A stretch of DNA of 64,000 nucleotides from Rhodobacter sp. NTK016B. GTDB taxonomy: Bacteria; Pseudomonadota; Alphaproteobacteria; Rhodobacterales; Rhodobacteraceae. Below the pieces are notes generated by a model. That model was not told the DNA's origin. It ran no database searches and saw only the letters and a program-made list of their open reading frames with translations. A program made the translations under genes and the position numbers. The stretch spans positions 124,001 through 188,000 of the forward strand of contig NZ_JAFKOK010000010.1 in the NCBI RefSeq assembly GCF_017303295.1, read 5' to 3'. This document shows positions 62,656 to 64,000 of the stretch, piece by piece. Every line of letters begins with the position of its first letter. Positions within the stretch are counted from its first letter, which is position 1.

Positions 62656-64000
62656 AGCGAAATCCATGCGGTCTTGAGGTTCACATACTTGTCGAGCGCG
62701 TGAAGCGATTTGTCGTGGCCATTGCCGGACTGGCGGTGCCCGCCCAGCGGCACGGTATTGTCAGCGCCGCCATAAGTATTGACGTGCACGACGCCCGCGT
62801 CGATGGCCCGGACCATGCGATGCGCGCGGCTCAGATTGCCGGTCCACACCGCCGAGGCAAGGCCGTAATCGGTGCCGTTGGCGATGCGCAGCGCCTCTTC
62901 TTCGGTCTCGAAGGGCGTGATCGCGGCGACCGGGCCGAAGACCTCTTCGCGCGCCAGTGTCATTTCGGGCGAGACCTTGTCGAAGATCGTCGGCGCGTAA
63001 TAGCTGCCGCCGGTCTCGGTCAGGATCCGCTCGCCGCCCGCCATCAGAGCGCCACCCTCTTCATGCGCCTTCTCGACGAAATGCTGCACGCGGGCGAGTT
63101 GCGCCTCGCTCGAAATCGCGCCCGCCTGCGTGTCCAGTTGCAACGGGTTGCCGATCTTCATCGCGCGGGCTTCCTGCGCCAGCATCTCGGCGAATTCCTC
63201 GTGTACCGAGCGCTCGACCAACAGCCGCGAACCCGCGACGCAGACCTGCCCGGAATTGCGGAAGATCCCCGCCGCGCTGACCTTGGCCGCCTGCCGCAGA
63301 TCGGGCGCGTCGGCGAAGACGATGTTGGGGGATTTGCCGCCCAGTTCCAGATAGACGCGTTTGAGGTTCGAGCGCGCGGAATATTCCAGCAACCGGCGCC
63401 CGACGCCACCTGAGCCGGTGAAGACCAGCACATCGACATCCATATGCAAGCCCAGCGCCTCACCCGAGGTGGCGCCCGCGCCGGTCACGACGTTCAGCAC
63501 GCCGTCGGGCAGGCCGCATTCGGCGCAGATCTCGGCCAGCCGCAGCAGCGAGAGCGAGGCCACTTCCGACGGTTTCAGCACCACCGAATTGCCCATCGCC
63601 AGCGCCGGGGCGATCTTCCACGCGCCGATCATCATCGGGAAGTTCCACGGCACGATGGCGCCGACCACCCCCACCGGATCGCGGTGCACAAGGCCCAGCA
63701 CATTCCCCGCCGTGGGCGCGATCTCGCCACCGACCTTGTCGAGCGCCTCGGCGTAATAGCGGAAGGTGCCCGCTGCGCTCATCGGTTCGGCTTTGAAGGC
63801 CATCGAAATCTCGGTGCCGTTATCGCGCACGCCCAGAACGGCCAGCGCCAGCGCCTCGCGCTCGATCGCCTCGGCGATACGAAACATCACCTTCTTGCGC
63901 TCGGCCGGTGCAGCGCGCGACCAGACGCCCGACTGATAGGCCGCGCGCGCGGTCTTCACCGCAAGGTCCACATCCCCGGCCGAGGCATCGGCGATCTGCG
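62652..64000 (-). CDS. aldehyde dehydrogenase (5' end beyond the window)
   Basis: NAD(P)-dependent aldehyde dehydrogenase, C-terminal 449 residues. Seen: GVVGAIVPWNFPMMIGAWKIAPALAMGNSVVLKP, the catalytic glutamate segment LELGGKSPNIVF, the cysteine in NSGQVCVAGSRLLV, and the final GSGNGHDKSLHALDKYVNLKT. The frame is open to 64000 with residues that fit the family (IADASAGDVDLAVKTARAAYQSG), so the start lies outside the window; the GTG at 63971 is internal. Closest to the gamma-glutamyl-gamma-aminobutyraldehyde/betaine aldehyde group; the substrate is uncertain. Confidence 0.92.
   Translation of the reverse strand, partial: QIADASAGDVDLAVKTARAAYQSGVWSRAAPAERKKVMFRIAEAIEREALALAVLGVRDNGTEISMAFKAEPMSAAGTFRYYAEALDKVGGEIAPTAGNVLGLVHRDPVGVVGAIVPWNFPMMIGAWKIAPALAMGNSVVLKPSEVASLSLLRLAEICAECGLPDGVLNVVTGAGATSGEALGLHMDVDVLVFTGSGGVGRRLLEYSARSNLKRVYLELGGKSPNIVFADAPDLRQAAKVSAAGIFRNSGQVCVAGSRLLVERSVHEEFAEMLAQEARAMKIGNPLQLDTQAGAISSEAQLARVQHFVEKAHEEGGALMAGGERILTETGGSYYAPTIFDKVSPEMTLAREEVFGPVAAITPFETEEEALRIANGTDYGLASAVWTGNLSRAHRMVRAIDAGVVHVNTYGGADNTVPLGGHRQSGNGHDKSLHALDKYVNLKTAWISL

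Noticed and set aside
1-64000. CRISPR array, tRNA/rRNA genes, insertion sequences or prophage
   Set aside because: No regularly spaced direct repeats, no transposase or integrase motifs, no cloverleaf or rRNA-like sequence were seen in the intergenic regions inspected.

Overview
This 64 kb window is GC-rich chromosomal DNA from an alphaproteobacterium, almost certainly family Rhodobacteraceae (Rhodobacter/Paracoccus/Roseobacter group). The assignment rests on gene orders typical of that group: dnaX-ybaB-recR; lgt-MidA-pgeF; a zinc-ribbon gene divergent from ftsEX; ctaC-ctaB-coxF-ctaG-ctaE-SURF1-thrC-M16 peptidase; and tesA divergent from ybbA-ybbP. A short intergenic repeat family also fits. 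The content is mostly core housekeeping. I see no phage, transposon, CRISPR array, tRNA or rRNA gene.

Layout. 1-6.8 kb: possible 3' tail of the SRP RNA, dnaX-ybaB-recR, a 45-aa ORF, then the leftward lgt-MidA-pgeF operon, ubiK and a diacylglycerol kinase. 6.8-13.7 kb: zinc-ribbon membrane protein, ftsEX-plsC-TfoX-like, a PPOX flavoprotein, accA with an acetyltransferase, a DUF1178 gene and a small membrane protein. 13.8-20.9 kb: lysC, ptsP (nitrogen PTS enzyme I), acetyltransferase, flavin reductase, FAD-linked oxidase, DUF1697. 20.9-28.7 kb: a long leftward operon for aa3 cytochrome c oxidase subunits II and III and assembly factors, running on into thrC, an M16 peptidase and a RimJ-like acetyltransferase. 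Its promoter region holds a perfect FNR-type palindrome. 28.8-37.7 kb: tldD, dprA, a 589-bp gene-free gap, topA, an ETHE1-like metallo-beta-lactamase-fold protein and a phospholipase D-like lipoprotein. 37.8-47.7 kb: scoA and scoB separated by two SGNH-type genes, a small acetyltransferase, ilvD, tpiA, an M20 amidohydrolase, mazG, mnmH. 47.7-56.2 kb: hemC, a tiny exported peptide, a methyltransferase, a D-Ala-D-Ala carboxypeptidase with SPOR domain, a HAD phosphatase, clpS, an RsmC-like methyltransferase, a degenerate SDR and tesA. 56.2-64 kb: ybbA-ybbP, a TSUP permease, sufE, a lipoprotein, a Tm-1-like protein and a truncated aldehyde dehydrogenase.

Main points for a second look. (1) A dispersed repeat occurs six times, each copy just 3' of a stop codon and in the orientation of that gene. 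Most copies have a G/C hairpin with a TGTCT loop followed by a conserved CCCCCGAGGATATTT core. (2) A GSCFA protein and a separate SGNH-like protein sit, translationally coupled, between the two subunits of a ketoacid CoA-transferase. (3) An FNR/FnrL-type palindrome lies beside a good sigma-70 promoter for the cytochrome oxidase operon. (4) An SDR protein has Phe and Asn at the catalytic Tyr and Lys positions. (5) tesA and ybbA start on the same CATG, leaving no intergenic space. I do not see a clear new defence or mobile system; the CoA-transferase cassette and the repeat family are the best candidates for undescribed biology.
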